Source of the DNA: Dyella_B humi
Lineage (GTDB): Bacteria > Pseudomonadota > Gammaproteobacteria > Xanthomonadales > Rhodanobacteraceae
Reading direction: 5' to 3'
Length of the DNA: 64,000 bases
Assembly: GCF_044904605.1 (NCBI RefSeq)
Contig: NZ_JADIKI010000023.1
Coordinates: 1,240,001 to 1,304,000 of the forward strand
In this document: positions 18,722 to 27,902 of the stretch, one piece after another
Numbering within the stretch: position 1 is the first letter of the stretch
How the letters are laid out: every line of letters begins with the position of its first letter
Translations under genes and position numbers: made by a program
Notes under the pieces: model-generated
The model's database searches: none
The model's input: only the letters and a program-made list of their open reading frames with translations
Told to the model about the DNA's origin: nothing

Positions 18722-19608
18722 GCGCGCTGGCTCCGAAGATCGACGGCAGGCGACTGCACGAAGTCCGCAAGATGGGCATCCAGACCGAATTCACTGCGCA
18801 CGAGATGCTGTTCCTTGCTGGCGAACAAAAGCTTGTTATTGGGTAGTTCGGGATCGGCCGGGTCCTGCGAGGACACCGACTTGTGCTCAAGATGCAGCGC
18901 CAGCGCCGCAAACTTGATCTGCGAACGGCGCAGGCCCCCGTTGCGCAGGCGGATGTCGATTTCCAGGTCCTCGCTGCCGTAGCCGTGCATGCGCTCGTCA
19001 TAGCCGTTGACACGCAGCAGATCTTCGCGCCAGAAGCTGACGTTGCAGCCCATCGGATGCCCGGTGGAGCGCGACTTGATCTTCGCCAGCCACGGCAAGC
19101 GCAAAGTGTGGTGCCGACGACCGAAGTGCCAGGTGCCGCGGTCGTTTTCGTCACGGAAATAAGCGTCCACGAACCAGCCGAAGCGCGGCGTGCCGTCGGC
19201 AAGCAGGCGCGCTGTCTCGGCCACCGTGGTGCGGATGCGCGTGCCCTGCAGGAACCTCCCTGCCTGAGCCAGGCTCAGGTGATCCTCCACGAAGCGCGGA
19301 TGCGCGAGCATGTCGCCGTCGAACTGGATGATGTACTCGCTCCGCGTGGCAGCGATAGCTCGGTTGAGGATGCGCGCCTTGCGAAAACCCTCGTCCGGCT
19401 GCCATACGTGCTTGAGCGGCACGGGGAAAGTTCTGGCGATGTCGCGCAGCAGCTCGGCGGTATCTTCGCGCGAGCCGTCGTCGGCCACGATCACTTCATC
19501 CGGCAAACGGCTTTGCCCGGACAAGCTGCGCAGCGAGAGTGCCAGGGCCTCCTTCCAGTTATAGGTGGAGACCATGACGGTAACGCTGGCCACGGCTGAC
19601 TTGGGCAT
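18718..19608 (-). CDS. GT2 family glycosyltransferase, paralogue of 16686-17516
   Basis: A 296-residue GT-A enzyme. VTVMVSTYNWKEALALSLRS opens the Rossmann-like fold, VIVADDGSRED near residue 40 and IQFDGDMLAHPRF near 95 give the catalytic acidic motifs, and NVSFWREDLLRVNGYDERMH with YGSEDLEIDIRLRNGGL forms the C-terminal acceptor domain. It shares layout and many residues with the first gene product of this operon, pointing to an old duplication. It is the first gene of the minus-strand LPS operon; about 230 bp separate it from the divergent gene. Confidence 0.85.
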   Translation of the reverse strand: MPKSAVASVTVMVSTYNWKEALALSLRSLSGQSRLPDEVIVADDGSREDTAELLRDIARTFPVPLKHVWQPDEGFRKARILNRAIAATRSEYIIQFDGDMLAHPRFVEDHLSLAQAGRFLQGTRIRTTVAETARLLADGTPRFGWFVDAYFRDENDRGTWHFGRRHHTLRLPWLAKIKSRSTGHPMGCNVSFWREDLLRVNGYDERMHGYGSEDLEIDIRLRNGGLRRSQIKFAALALHLEHKSVSSQDPADPELPNNKLLFASKEQHLVRSEFGLDAHLADFVQSPAVDLRSQRA

Positions 19609-19841
19609 GACGATCTACAGTTTCCAGTAAGAATCACGAACGCCGATGCATCATTTCGCCATGCGGCCCGGCAGGTTTCGAGCGCACGACGGGCCAAGTT
19701 CGGCCCGCCGCTCGGGTGGCGCGCATCTTAACGTACCCTGCCGCACCGGAACGGAATGTGTCCGGAATATGTGAACGCGGTAGCCGCGACACGGTGCACA
19801 TCCCTGCCCAGGGCCACGTGGATGCCCGCTAGAATGCACGC

Positions 19842-20660
19842 ATGGCGTCCCTTCTTCCGTTCACGCTCGTTGTGATCACCCGCAACGAGGCGCAAAAAAT
19901 CGCGCGCTGCCTGGACAGCGTGCCGTTCGCCGCCGAAAAACTGGTGGTGGACAGCGGCAGCACCGACGACACGGTGGCCATTGCCCGTGCCCACGGCGCA
20001 CGCGTGGTGCATCAGGATTGGCTTGGCTTCGGCCCGCAGCGTAACTTCGCCGCGACGCAGTGCAGCCATCCGTGGATTCTTGCGCTGGATGCAGATGAAC
20101 ACCTCACGCCAGAACTTGCCGAGGAACTGCAACGCCAGCTGCCCGCGCTGATGGCCGGCGACACGGCGGCGGCGATCCTGCGCCGGCATCTCATCTACAT
20201 GGGCAGTCCCATGCACTGGTACCGCCCAGCGGTGGGCGAGAAGATGGCGCGCTTCTACCATCGCGCTCGCGCCCGCTGGAACGATGTGCGCGTGCACGAG
20301 TCGCTGCAGTACAAGGGCGCAGCCGTCACGTTCAAGGCGCCGTTCCTGCACGACAACAACCCTAGCCTGGTGGAGAAGCAGCTCAAGGTGCTCTTGTATT
20401 CGGAGCTCAAGTGCCGCGATTGGCTGGACAAGAACAAGCCCGCACGCATGTGGCAAATGCCGTTCGTGTTTGCGCTGGCCTTTTTCAAGGATTACGTGCT
20501 GCGCCTGGGCTTTCTCGACGGTTGGCGCGGCTACGCGATCGCGCAGACGGCCGCTAGCTACGCGGCCTACAAACGCATGCGCTATTACGAGATGCGCCTG
20601 AATCCCGCTTCCCGCGACACCGCCGCGGCTGCGTTGACCCGCAGCGGTCTGGATCACTGA
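19842..20660 (+). CDS. GT2 family LPS core glycosyltransferase (WaaE/KdtX-like)
   Basis: A 272-residue GT-A enzyme. LVVITRNEAQKIARCLDSV, VVDSGSTDDTVAIARAHGA and ILALDADEHLTPEL (DAD metal site near residue 83) match the WaaE/KdtX group, which adds a beta-glucose to core heptose. ARFYHRARARWNDVRVHESL near 140 fits the family's acceptor region. It is separated by one base from the next gene, so the two are co-transcribed. The substrate assignment is by family resemblance only. Confidence 0.85.
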   Translation: MASLLPFTLVVITRNEAQKIARCLDSVPFAAEKLVVDSGSTDDTVAIARAHGARVVHQDWLGFGPQRNFAATQCSHPWILALDADEHLTPELAEELQRQLPALMAGDTAAAILRRHLIYMGSPMHWYRPAVGEKMARFYHRARARWNDVRVHESLQYKGAAVTFKAPFLHDNNPSLVEKQLKVLLYSELKCRDWLDKNKPARMWQMPFVFALAFFKDYVLRLGFLDGWRGYAIAQTAASYAAYKRMRYYEMRLNPASRDTAAAALTRSGLDH

Positions 20661-20661
20661 A

Positions 20662-21687
20662 ATGCCCAAGCACTACCTGCTCTACGGATCGGAACGCTAT
20701 GCCTTGGCTATCCTGCGCCCGCTGCAGGAAGCGATCCGCGCGCGTGGTGATGAAGCTGCCTGGTTCTTCGACGGCCCTGGCGCGGAAGATCTGGTTGAAG
20801 GTGAGCGATTGTTCACGGTGCAAGAAGTGCGCAAGTGGAAGCCGATTGCGGTGATTACACCAGGCAATCACCTGCCACATTTTTTCCCCGGCGTGAAAGT
20901 GGAAGTGTTTCACGGCTTCAACGCCGGCAAGCCCAGGCATGTGTATATCCGCGGCTTTTTCGATCTGTACTGCACCACCGGCCCGCGCGATACCACGCAA
21001 TTCGGTGCGCTGGCGCAGAAGCTCGGGCATTTCACCGTGACCGAAACCGGCTGGCCCAAGCTCGATCCCTTCATGAAGGAAATCGCCGGCCCGCTGCCGC
21101 CGGTGCGCACGCCGCCAGTGATCCTGTATCACTCCACCTTTTCGCCCTCGTGGAGCGCGGCGGAAACTTTGTACGACGAAGTGAAGCGTCTTTCGCGCGA
21201 CGGTCGCTGGCACTGGATCGTGTCCTTCCATCCCAAGATGAGTCCGGACACGGTGGCAAAGTACAAAGCGCTGCAGAACGAGTACCTGACGTTTGCCGAG
21301 AACGACAACATCCTGGAGCTGTTCCCGCAGGTCGACATGATGTGCTCGGATACGTCTTCCGCTCTCAGCGAATTCCTGCTGACCGGCAAGCCAGTGGTGA
21401 CATTCAAGAACCGCGCGCCGGGTCCGCAGCTGATCGATATCGATGATGCCGCGCAATTTGAACCGGCGATCGAACGCGCGCTGTCACGTCCGCCGGAGCT
21501 GATGCAGGCGATCAAGGATTTCGGCGAGGCGATCCACCCGTATCCCGATGGACACTCTAGCGAACGCGTGCTGGATGCCATCGACGCCTTCATCGCCGCG
21601 GGCGGGCGCAATCGCAAGCGGAAGCCAGGTAACTGGTGGCGCAAGTTGAAGTTGCGCAAGCGCATTGGCTATTGGGGACCGGCGTAA
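20662..21687 (+). CDS. CDP-glycerol glycerophosphotransferase family protein
   Basis: A 341-residue protein of GT-B type. VEVFHGFNAGKPRHVYIRGFFDLYCTTG (in part) near residue 92, TGWPKLDP near 130, YHSTFSPSW near 155 and DMMCSDTSSALSEFLLTGKPVV near 230 correspond to conserved blocks of the TagF/TagB-like family, which moves glycerol- or sugar-phosphate units from CDP donors. In Gram-negative bacteria such proteins are found in LPS or capsule loci. The C-terminus is very basic (RNRKRKPGNWWRKLKLRKR), suggesting a membrane-surface location. Exact substrate unknown. Confidence 0.8.
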   Translation: MPKHYLLYGSERYALAILRPLQEAIRARGDEAAWFFDGPGAEDLVEGERLFTVQEVRKWKPIAVITPGNHLPHFFPGVKVEVFHGFNAGKPRHVYIRGFFDLYCTTGPRDTTQFGALAQKLGHFTVTETGWPKLDPFMKEIAGPLPPVRTPPVILYHSTFSPSWSAAETLYDEVKRLSRDGRWHWIVSFHPKMSPDTVAKYKALQNEYLTFAENDNILELFPQVDMMCSDTSSALSEFLLTGKPVVTFKNRAPGPQLIDIDDAAQFEPAIERALSRPPELMQAIKDFGEAIHPYPDGHSSERVLDAIDAFIAAGGRNRKRKPGNWWRKLKLRKRIGYWGPA

Positions 21688-21695
21688 TGCAGCTT

Positions 21696-21833
21696 TTCCC
21701 CTCTCCCTCCGGGAGAGGGTGCCGATAGGCGGGTGAGGGTTCGAGCGGAGCGCAATGCCGGCTTCTTGCGCAAGTCTCTTTCATCGCGCGTTGATCGCAC
21801 CCTCACCCCCACCCCTCCCGATAAGGAGAGGGA
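21696..21833. repeat. Paired palindromic repeat
   Basis: CCCTCTCCCTCCGGGAGAGGG with GGCGGGTGAGGGT (21700-21741) faces CACCCTCACCCCCACCCCTC followed by CCGATAAGGAGAGGG (21798-21833). It is a diverged copy of the 13737-13895 unit, located between two same-strand genes. Confidence 0.75.
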
Positions 21834-21918
21834 CTTGTTCGCGCAAGATTCAAACAATAACGGTGATATGCGCCGCACCGGCTAGAATCCCGCCCACTCC
21901 CACACAAAGCCGCTGCCC

Positions 21919-23652
21919 GTGCCGACCACCAACACCTATCGCCGCTCCGAAGTCCTTCGCAGCCTGTGGCCCTGGCTGCCGTTATGGACCGTGGTGGCGC
22001 TGGTGGCGATCTTCTCACACGGTCCGATGCCGCTGTTCTCCACTCGCACCCTCGCGGTAGCGTGGGAGATGTGGCGTGAGCATCACTGGCTGGTGCCGCA
22101 CATCAATGGTGAACCCTACAGTGAGAAAGTGCCGCTGCTGTTCTGGCTGATCCACGCCGGCTGGTTCGTGTTCGGCGTCAATGATCTATGGCCGCGCGTG
22201 CTGGAAGTGATCTTCGGTTGCGTGCAGCTGGTGCAGTTGTCGATCCTGGCGCGCCGCCTGTTCCCTGATCGTCCGTGGGTGGCGAAGGCCGCGCCGTGGA
22301 TGCTGCTGGCTTTGTCGTACGCGTTCCTGTTCGGCCTGCAGATCATGTACGAAGTGCTGCTGGCCGACTGCGTGCTTGGCGCGCTGCTGTGCCTGACGCC
22401 CACGTTGCGCCGCGCCGAGCCGCGCTGGCTGCTGTTCGGCCTCCTGATCGGCGCCGGCTTGCTCAGCAAGGGGCCGGTGATGTTGCTGCACATCGTGTTT
22501 CCGTGGCTGCTTGGACCGCTATGGAACGATTGGGCGCGCGTGCATCGCGCACGTTGGTACGGACGCGGCGTGCTGGCCCTGCTGCTCGGCTTTGCGATGT
22601 TGATAGCGTGGGCCATTCCAGCCGGCTTTTCCGGTGGCGACGCCTATCGGCAGCGGCTGTTCTTCACCCAGACGGCCGGGCGCGTGGTGAACGGTACGCA
22701 GCAAGCGCAATCGCTGCAAAGCCATCCGCACTGGTTCGGTTGGTATTTAGTTTGGCTGCCGATGCTGCTGTTCCCGTTCACCGCCTGGCCGCGCGCGTGG
22801 GTGGCCCTGGGTACGTTGCGCAAGCCACTCGAAGGCGGGCTGCGCTTTGCGCTGTGCTGGCTCGTTCCGTCGTTCGTGCTGTTCTCGGTGATCAGCGGCA
22901 AGCAGTGGTACTACCTGTTACCGGAGTTCGGCGGCTGGATGCTGCTGCTCGCCGGAGCCATCGCCGTACTGCGTGAGCGGCACACGGCACTGGCCGAGAA
23001 CTACTGGCTGGGCAGTTGGGTGCTTGGCGTGGGCGGCATCCTGTTCGCCGGTGTGCTGTTCGCACTGCCGTACCTGGCGATGAGTCACGCGTTTCACAAT
23101 GACTGGATCGAAGGCGCGGCGCCGTACAGTCGTAGCTTCAGCGTGGCATTCCTGCTGCTCGGCGGCCTGTTGCTGCTGCGCGGGCGCGGCGAAATGCGCC
23201 GCCTGGCCGTGGCTGGCCTGTTCGGTGCGCTCGCGCTCAATGCGCTGTTCACGCTGACGCTATGGCACAAGTACGACCTGAGCCCGACCACCACGTTGAT
23301 TTCCTCCGCGCAGGCCGATGGTCACTCGGTCGCCTATGAGGGCAATTACGAAGGCCAGTTCCATTTCGCCGGCCGATTGACTGAGTCGATCAATGAGCTA
23401 CGCGACGGGATGGCTTTGCAGGCGTTCGCCAAGGAACATCCCGACGGTCTGATCATCACCCACCCCGACAACATCGACGCCTCGGCCCTGCGCTACGCCC
23501 TGCTGGCGCAGCCGTTCCGTTCTTCGTGGGTGGTGGTGTGGTCGGCGCCAACGATCGCCGCACTGCGCGCGGGCCGCACGCCGCCTGAACCGGCGCAGCC
23601 ACCGCGCGTCTTCCCTGTTCCCATTCCTTCGCAATCCATGCCGCAGTCGTGA
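21919..23652 (+). CDS. GT39/PMT-type membrane glycosyltransferase lacking the usual acidic pair
   Basis: A 577-residue polytopic inner-membrane protein. The first periplasmic loop aligns with GT39 enzymes through TRTLAVAWEMWREHHWLVPH and GEPYSEKVPLLFWLIH (near residues 40-75). Relatives usually have Asp-Glu directly before TRT; here the residues are Phe-Ser. The protein may therefore be inactive, use another acid, or belong to a divergent subfamily. The start is a GTG (MPTTNTYRRSEV) 12 residues before the first helix region. The stop overlaps the GTG start of the next gene, so the two are translationally coupled. Confidence 0.8.
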   Translation: MPTTNTYRRSEVLRSLWPWLPLWTVVALVAIFSHGPMPLFSTRTLAVAWEMWREHHWLVPHINGEPYSEKVPLLFWLIHAGWFVFGVNDLWPRVLEVIFGCVQLVQLSILARRLFPDRPWVAKAAPWMLLALSYAFLFGLQIMYEVLLADCVLGALLCLTPTLRRAEPRWLLFGLLIGAGLLSKGPVMLLHIVFPWLLGPLWNDWARVHRARWYGRGVLALLLGFAMLIAWAIPAGFSGGDAYRQRLFFTQTAGRVVNGTQQAQSLQSHPHWFGWYLVWLPMLLFPFTAWPRAWVALGTLRKPLEGGLRFALCWLVPSFVLFSVISGKQWYYLLPEFGGWMLLLAGAIAVLRERHTALAENYWLGSWVLGVGGILFAGVLFALPYLAMSHAFHNDWIEGAAPYSRSFSVAFLLLGGLLLLRGRGEMRRLAVAGLFGALALNALFTLTLWHKYDLSPTTTLISSAQADGHSVAYEGNYEGQFHFAGRLTESINELRDGMALQAFAKEHPDGLIITHPDNIDASALRYALLAQPFRSSWVVVWSAPTIAALRAGRTPPEPAQPPRVFPVPIPSQSMPQS

Positions 23653-23969
23653 ACACCGCCCTGATCGACAGCCTGCGCGCGCAATGTGGCGGTCCCCGCG
23701 ACGGGGCGCTGCTGCGGTTTTCGCTGGGCAACGCGTTGCTCAGTGCGGGTGATCATGTAGCCGCGATCGAGGAGTTTCGACAGGCGGTGGCGTTTGATCA
23801 GGATTATTCCGCTGCATGGAAGCTGCTCGGCAAAGCTTGCTTGGCGGCGGATGACAAAACCGGCGCGGTGGACGCGTGGCGACGAGGTATTGCCGTGGCG
23901 CAGCACCGGGGAGATAAGCAGGCGGAAAAGGAAATGACGGTGTTTTTGCGCAGGATTGAGCAGGGATGA
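23649..23969 (+). CDS. Small TPR-like protein
   Basis: A 106-residue soluble helical protein starting with GTG in the stop codon of the GT39 gene. Two tetratricopeptide-like repeats are visible: LLRFSLGNALLSAGDHVAAI with EEFRQAVAFDQ (about residues 20-50) and AAWKLLGKACLAADDKTGAV with DAWRRGIAVAQ (55-85). Such proteins mediate protein-protein contacts. Coupling suggests a partner role for the upstream transferase, which is inference. Confidence 0.8.
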   Translation: MNTALIDSLRAQCGGPRDGALLRFSLGNALLSAGDHVAAIEEFRQAVAFDQDYSAAWKLLGKACLAADDKTGAVDAWRRGIAVAQHRGDKQAEKEMTVFLRRIEQG

Positions 23970-24025
23970 TCTGTTTTCGTTCTGCTACCGGCATACGTTC
24001 TCGATAAAGGCGAACCTTGCCCAGT

Positions 24026-24148
24026 CGTCATTCCGGCGAAGGCCGGAATCTAGTTCAAATACGTTGTGCGTAGCACTCAACATTAAAAAATGTCGTGTCC
24101 TTCGGACGCACATTTAGACTGGATTCCGGCCTTCGCCGGAATGACGGT
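24026..24148. repeat. Inverted repeat pair (GTCATTCCGGCGAAGG type)
   Basis: CGTCATTCCGGCGAAGGCCG with GAAT (24026-24049) is mirrored at about 24122-24146. Between them is TTGTGCGTAGCACTCAACAT, which recurs in altered form near 28000-28020 in the repeat at 27903. It lies between convergent genes. Confidence 0.85.
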
Positions 24149-24197
24149 GAGGCACTAAAACCGTTGTCGAAAAGTAAATAAAGGGACGCAACGTCCC

Positions 24198-25076
24198 TCA
24201 ATACGGACTCGGTCGGTTATCCGCCGAATACCGCTTGTAATGCCACTGATACTGCGCAAAAGCCAGATTCACGCAGTTCTCCACGCCACGGTTGAGCGCC
24301 GCGCACGCGCGCGGCAAGTCCGCATCGTCCAGGCCTTCCGGCGCCGGCAGAAAGTGGATGCGATATCCCTCGCCGCGTGGCAAGCGCTCCGCAAAGGCAA
24401 ACAGCACGGTGGCGCCGGTACGCGCGGCAAGGCGCGGCAACAGCACCATCGTCATCGCCTCGCGGCCGAAGAACGGTGCGAACTCACCCTCACCCGCGCG
24501 CGGCTTCTGATCCGGCAGGATGCCCACTGTGCCGCCAGCCGCCAGTCGCTTGTACAAGGTACGCACCCCAGCGCCTTCCGCACGCACCTGCTCCGGCGCC
24601 AGCGCGCCGCGCACTTTGCGCAGCAACGCCTCCACCGCGGCAATGCGCGGCGGCCGGTACAGGATCGCCATCGGCGTCTTGCGACACAGCCAGTAATTGA
24701 GCAATTCCCAGCAACCCAGATGCGGCGCCGCAATGATCACGCCTTTGCCGGACGCCAGCGCTGCATCGAACAGCGCCTCGCCACGCACTTCTCGCACCAG
24801 GCCCAGCGCGCGCTCTGCGCCCGCGCCCCAGATCTTCACGATCTCGGTAATCGACTTGCCCCCTTCGATCATCGCTTCGCGCACCAGCATGGTGCGTGCC
24901 GCCTCATGGAACTCCGGCTTCACGATGCCGATGTTCACCGCCGTATAGCGCGCCATCTTGCCGCCGCGACGCTGCGCCAGTCGCCCCAAGCCTGCGCCGA
25001 TTACCTGCAGCCAGCGCAACGGCAGCAGCCCCAAAAGGCGCAGCAGCAGGTAGACGAGGTAGATATCAGGACGCAT
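24198..25076 (-). CDS. Lipid A biosynthesis lauroyl/myristoyl acyltransferase-like (LpxL/HtrB family)
   Basis: A 292-residue membrane-anchored LPLAT-type acyltransferase. Motifs are the hydrophobic N-terminus (YLVYLLLRLLGLLPLRWLQV), IIAAPHLGCWELLNYWL near residue 105 (an HxxxxE version of the catalytic HX4E motif), ILYRPPR near 133 and GTVGILPDQKPRAGEG near 170 (DQxP). The family adds a secondary acyl chain to Kdo-lipid IVA at the inner membrane. MRPDIYLVYLL at 25076 is chosen as start; upstream in-frame Met codons add 32 residues unlike the family. It belongs functionally with the LPS genes to its left. Confidence 0.88.
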   Translation of the reverse strand: MRPDIYLVYLLLRLLGLLPLRWLQVIGAGLGRLAQRRGGKMARYTAVNIGIVKPEFHEAARTMLVREAMIEGGKSITEIVKIWGAGAERALGLVREVRGEALFDAALASGKGVIIAAPHLGCWELLNYWLCRKTPMAILYRPPRIAAVEALLRKVRGALAPEQVRAEGAGVRTLYKRLAAGGTVGILPDQKPRAGEGEFAPFFGREAMTMVLLPRLAARTGATVLFAFAERLPRGEGYRIHFLPAPEGLDDADLPRACAALNRGVENCVNLAFAQYQWHYKRYSADNRPSPY

Positions 25077-25323
25077 CGAGGTTGACGTGTGCAGCGGGCG
25101 AACGCGTAAGGGTATAGGGGCTAGACACGAATGGCACTGACTTGAATGCATACCCGTGATCGAAACCCTCAAGCATCCGCGCTATCTGCCGTTGATCACA
25201 GCAACGGCAACCACCCTCCGTGCGCAACGGAACTCACGTCCTGACTGCTCGCCTTTCGCCCCTTTACCCAGCCCGCAGCGCCCTGCAGAGTTATCGCCTC
25301 TCCTTGCACCACCTCGACCGCTC

Positions 25324-25764
25324 ATGATTGCTCTTATCCAGCGCGTGCTCTCCGCCCGCGTCGACGTTGACAACGAAACCGTGGGCGCCATCGGCCCCGG
25401 GCTACTGGCGCTGGTAGCCGTCCAGCCGGACGACGGCGAAGCACAGGCCAAGCGCATGCTGGAACGATTGCTCGGCTACCGCGTGTTTTGCGACGAGGCC
25501 GGCAAGATGAATCGTTCGCTAGCCGATACCGGCGGCGACCTGCTGCTGGTGAGCCAATTCACCCTGGCTGCCGACACCCGATCGGGCATGCGTCCGAGCT
25601 TCACCAGCGCCGCCTCACCCGAGCATGGCCGAATCTGGTTCGAGCGCCTGGTGGAACTGGCACGCGCGGCGCATCCAAGGGTGGAAATTGGACGCTTTGG
25701 CGCCCATATGGAGGTACATCTGGTCAACGATGGCCCTGTCACCTTTTGGCTCGAGGTGCGTTAG
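25324..25764 (+). CDS. dtd: D-aminoacyl-tRNA deacylase
   Basis: A 146-residue homodimeric enzyme that hydrolyses D-amino acids and glycine mischarged onto tRNA. Diagnostic motifs are MIALIQRVLSARV at the start, LLLVSQFTLAADTRSGMRPS near residue 75, and the Gly-cisPro motif in NDGPVTFWLEV at the C-terminus. The start at 25324 is fixed by MIALIQRV; the 56 codons upstream are open but not family-like. It stands alone between the divergent acyltransferase gene and rpoD. Confidence 0.97.
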   Translation: MIALIQRVLSARVDVDNETVGAIGPGLLALVAVQPDDGEAQAKRMLERLLGYRVFCDEAGKMNRSLADTGGDLLLVSQFTLAADTRSGMRPSFTSAASPEHGRIWFERLVELARAAHPRVEIGRFGAHMEVHLVNDGPVTFWLEVR

Positions 25765-25870
25765 GTGCCCAGGCAGACGAGCAAGCCTACGAACGCTGTC
25801 ATTCCCGTCGAAACCCGCGATTTGGCGCGATTTTTGCGTGCCGATGACAGCGAATTTTTCACTTGAAAAC

Positions 25871-25899
25871 TGGTCAAAAAAGCATCACATCGCTATACT
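25871..25899 (+). promoter_or_regulatory. Likely sigma-70 promoter of rpoD
   Basis: TGGTCA at 25871-25876 and TATACT at 25894-25899 are 17 bases apart, giving a moderate -35 and a good -10. Transcription would begin near 25906, about 22 bases before the rpoD start codon. An inverted repeat CGCTGTCAT (25795-25803) / ATGACAGCG (25844-25852) lies just upstream and may end the dtd transcript. Confidence 0.5.
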
Positions 25900-25927
25900 G
25901 ATTGGTTCCTATCCCGCGGCGGTTAGC

Positions 25928-27787
25928 ATGAATAACAAAGCCCACGAGCAGCAGTCGGAAATCAAGGCCCTTATTTCCAAGGGTCTAGAGCAAGGTTATC
26001 TGACTTACGCCGAGATCAACGATCACCTCCCTGACGACATCGTCGATCCGGAGCAGATCGAAGACATCATGGCGGTGCTCAAGGGTGTGGGCATCGACGT
26101 GCACGACGCCGCCCCCGATGCCGACCCGCTGGCCGACAACGCCCCCGGCGCCGCCACCGACGACGAAACCGCCGCCGAAGAAGCAGTCGCGTTGCTCTCC
26201 GCCGTGGATTCCGAGGTGGGCCGCACCACCGACCCGGTGCGCATGTACATGCGCGAGATGGGCACGGTGGAACTGCTCACCCGCGAAGGCGAAATCGCCA
26301 TCGCCAAGCGCATCGAGGAAGGCCTCACCCAGGTGCAGACCGCGCTGGCCAGCTTCCCGCTGACCATCGAACTGCTGCTGGAAGAATACGACCAGCATCT
26401 GGACGGCAAGCGCCGCCTCAGCGAGATCCTGGCTGGCTTCGCCGACCTGGAACAGGCCGCCGACGCCGCCCTGGCCGAAGCCGAGCTGGCCGAGGCCGAA
26501 GCCGATGCCGACCTGGAAGACGAAGAAGAAGAAGCCGCCGGCACCGAAGACGAAGAAGCCGGCCCCACCGGCCCCGATCCGGAAGAAGTAAAGCGCCGCA
26601 TGGAACTGCTGCGCGACTACTACGGCAAGTTCCAGAAAGCCGCCGCCAAAGCCACCGACATCAACGACAAGAAGGTGACCAAGCTGCGTGACCAGATGGC
26701 CGAGGAGTTCCTCAAGCTCAAGCTGCCGTCCGCGCTGATCGACAGCTTCGTGCGCCGCCTGCGTGAAGTGGTGGGCAATATTCGCCATCACGAGCGCATG
26801 CTGATGGACGTCTTCGTCAAGCACGTGAAAATGCCCAAGGCCGAATTCCTCAAAGCCTTCCCCAGCAACGAGGGCAACCTCGCCTGGGCGGAAGAGCTCG
26901 GCCGCAAGCGCCAGAAGTGGTCGCCCAACATCAAGCACTACCGCGAGCAGATCGATGCCGAGCAGCAGAAGCTGCAGGACATCGAGAAGAAACTGTTCCT
27001 GCCGCTGACCGACATCAAAGAAATCAACCGCAGCATGTCGGTGGGCGAAGCCAAGGCACGCCGCGCCAAGAAGGAAATGGTGGAGGCCAACCTGCGCCTG
27101 GTGATCTCCATCGCCAAGAAATACACCAACCGCGGCCTGCAGTTCCTCGACCTCATCCAGGAAGGCAACATCGGCCTGATGAAGGCGGTAGACAAGTTCG
27201 AGTACCGCCGCGGCTACAAGTTCTCCACCTACGCCACATGGTGGATCCGCCAGGCCATTACGCGTTCGATCGCCGACCAGGCGCGCACCATCCGCATTCC
27301 GGTGCACATGATCGAAACGATCAACAAGCTCAACCGCATCTCGCGTCAGATGCTGCAGCAGTTCGGTCGCGAGCCGACGCCGGAAGAGCTGTCCAAGGAA
27401 ATGGACATGCCCGAGGACAAGATCCGCAAGGTGCTGAAGATCGCCAAAGAACCGATCTCGATGGAAACCCCGATCGGCGACGACGAAGATTCGCACTTGG
27501 GCGACTTCATCGAAGACACCAACGCCAGCTCACCAATCGACTCGGCCACCGAAACCGGCCTGGTGGAAACCGTGCGCGACGTGCTCGCCGGCCTCACCCC
27601 GCGCGAAGCGAAGGTGCTGCGCATGCGCTTCGGCATCGACATGAACACCGATCACACCCTGGAAGAAGTCGGCAAGCAGTTCGACGTCACGCGTGAACGC
27701 ATCCGCCAGATCGAAGCCAAGGCCCTGCGCAAGCTGCGTCATCCCAGTCGTTCGGAACAGCTGCGTTCGTTCCTTGATATCGACTGA
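25928..27787 (+). CDS. rpoD: RNA polymerase primary sigma factor RpoD (sigma-70)
   Basis: A 619-residue housekeeping sigma factor. Region 1.1 (SEIKALISKGLEQGYLTYAE) is followed by region 1.2 (DPVRMYMREMGTVELLTREG near residue 100). Next is a long acidic non-conserved stretch (about 175-220, rich in EDEEEEA), then region 2 (NLRLVISIAKKYTNRGLQFL, KFSTYATWWIRQAITR near 440), region 3, and region 4 (EEVGKQFDVTRERIRQIEAK near 585) for -35 recognition. The start at 25928 (MNNKAHEQQSEIK) is chosen because upstream in-frame codons run through the promoter. Confidence 0.99.
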   Translation: MNNKAHEQQSEIKALISKGLEQGYLTYAEINDHLPDDIVDPEQIEDIMAVLKGVGIDVHDAAPDADPLADNAPGAATDDETAAEEAVALLSAVDSEVGRTTDPVRMYMREMGTVELLTREGEIAIAKRIEEGLTQVQTALASFPLTIELLLEEYDQHLDGKRRLSEILAGFADLEQAADAALAEAELAEAEADADLEDEEEEAAGTEDEEAGPTGPDPEEVKRRMELLRDYYGKFQKAAAKATDINDKKVTKLRDQMAEEFLKLKLPSALIDSFVRRLREVVGNIRHHERMLMDVFVKHVKMPKAEFLKAFPSNEGNLAWAEELGRKRQKWSPNIKHYREQIDAEQQKLQDIEKKLFLPLTDIKEINRSMSVGEAKARRAKKEMVEANLRLVISIAKKYTNRGLQFLDLIQEGNIGLMKAVDKFEYRRGYKFSTYATWWIRQAITRSIADQARTIRIPVHMIETINKLNRISRQMLQQFGREPTPEELSKEMDMPEDKIRKVLKIAKEPISMETPIGDDEDSHLGDFIEDTNASSPIDSATETGLVETVRDVLAGLTPREAKVLRMRFGIDMNTDHTLEEVGKQFDVTRERIRQIEAKALRKLRHPSRSEQLRSFLDID

Positions 27788-27812
27788 GCTAATAGCCCAG
27801 TAGCTACACAAC

Positions 27813-27838
27813 AAAAGCCCCGCGAAAGCGGGGCTTTT
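27813..27838 (+). terminator. Intrinsic terminator after rpoD
   Basis: AAAAGCCCCGC-GAAA-GCGGGGCTTTT forms a perfect stem with a GNRA-type loop and a short U tract, 26 bases after the rpoD stop. Confidence 0.95.
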
Positions 27839-27902
27839 GTTTGCTTCCTTCTTAGTAAGGAAGAGAACCACACTACAGGCTGTACACCTCAACCGAAGCG
27901 AA

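Noticed and set aside
25625..25927. Upstream in-frame extension of rpoD by 101 codons
   Set aside because: It runs through dtd and the rpoD promoter; the family start is MNNKAHEQQSE at 25928.
25985..27496. Long open frame (503 codons) opposite rpoD
   Set aside because: Its His/Phe/Gly-rich composition is the antisense image of the acidic, lysine-rich sigma factor; no SD and no family.
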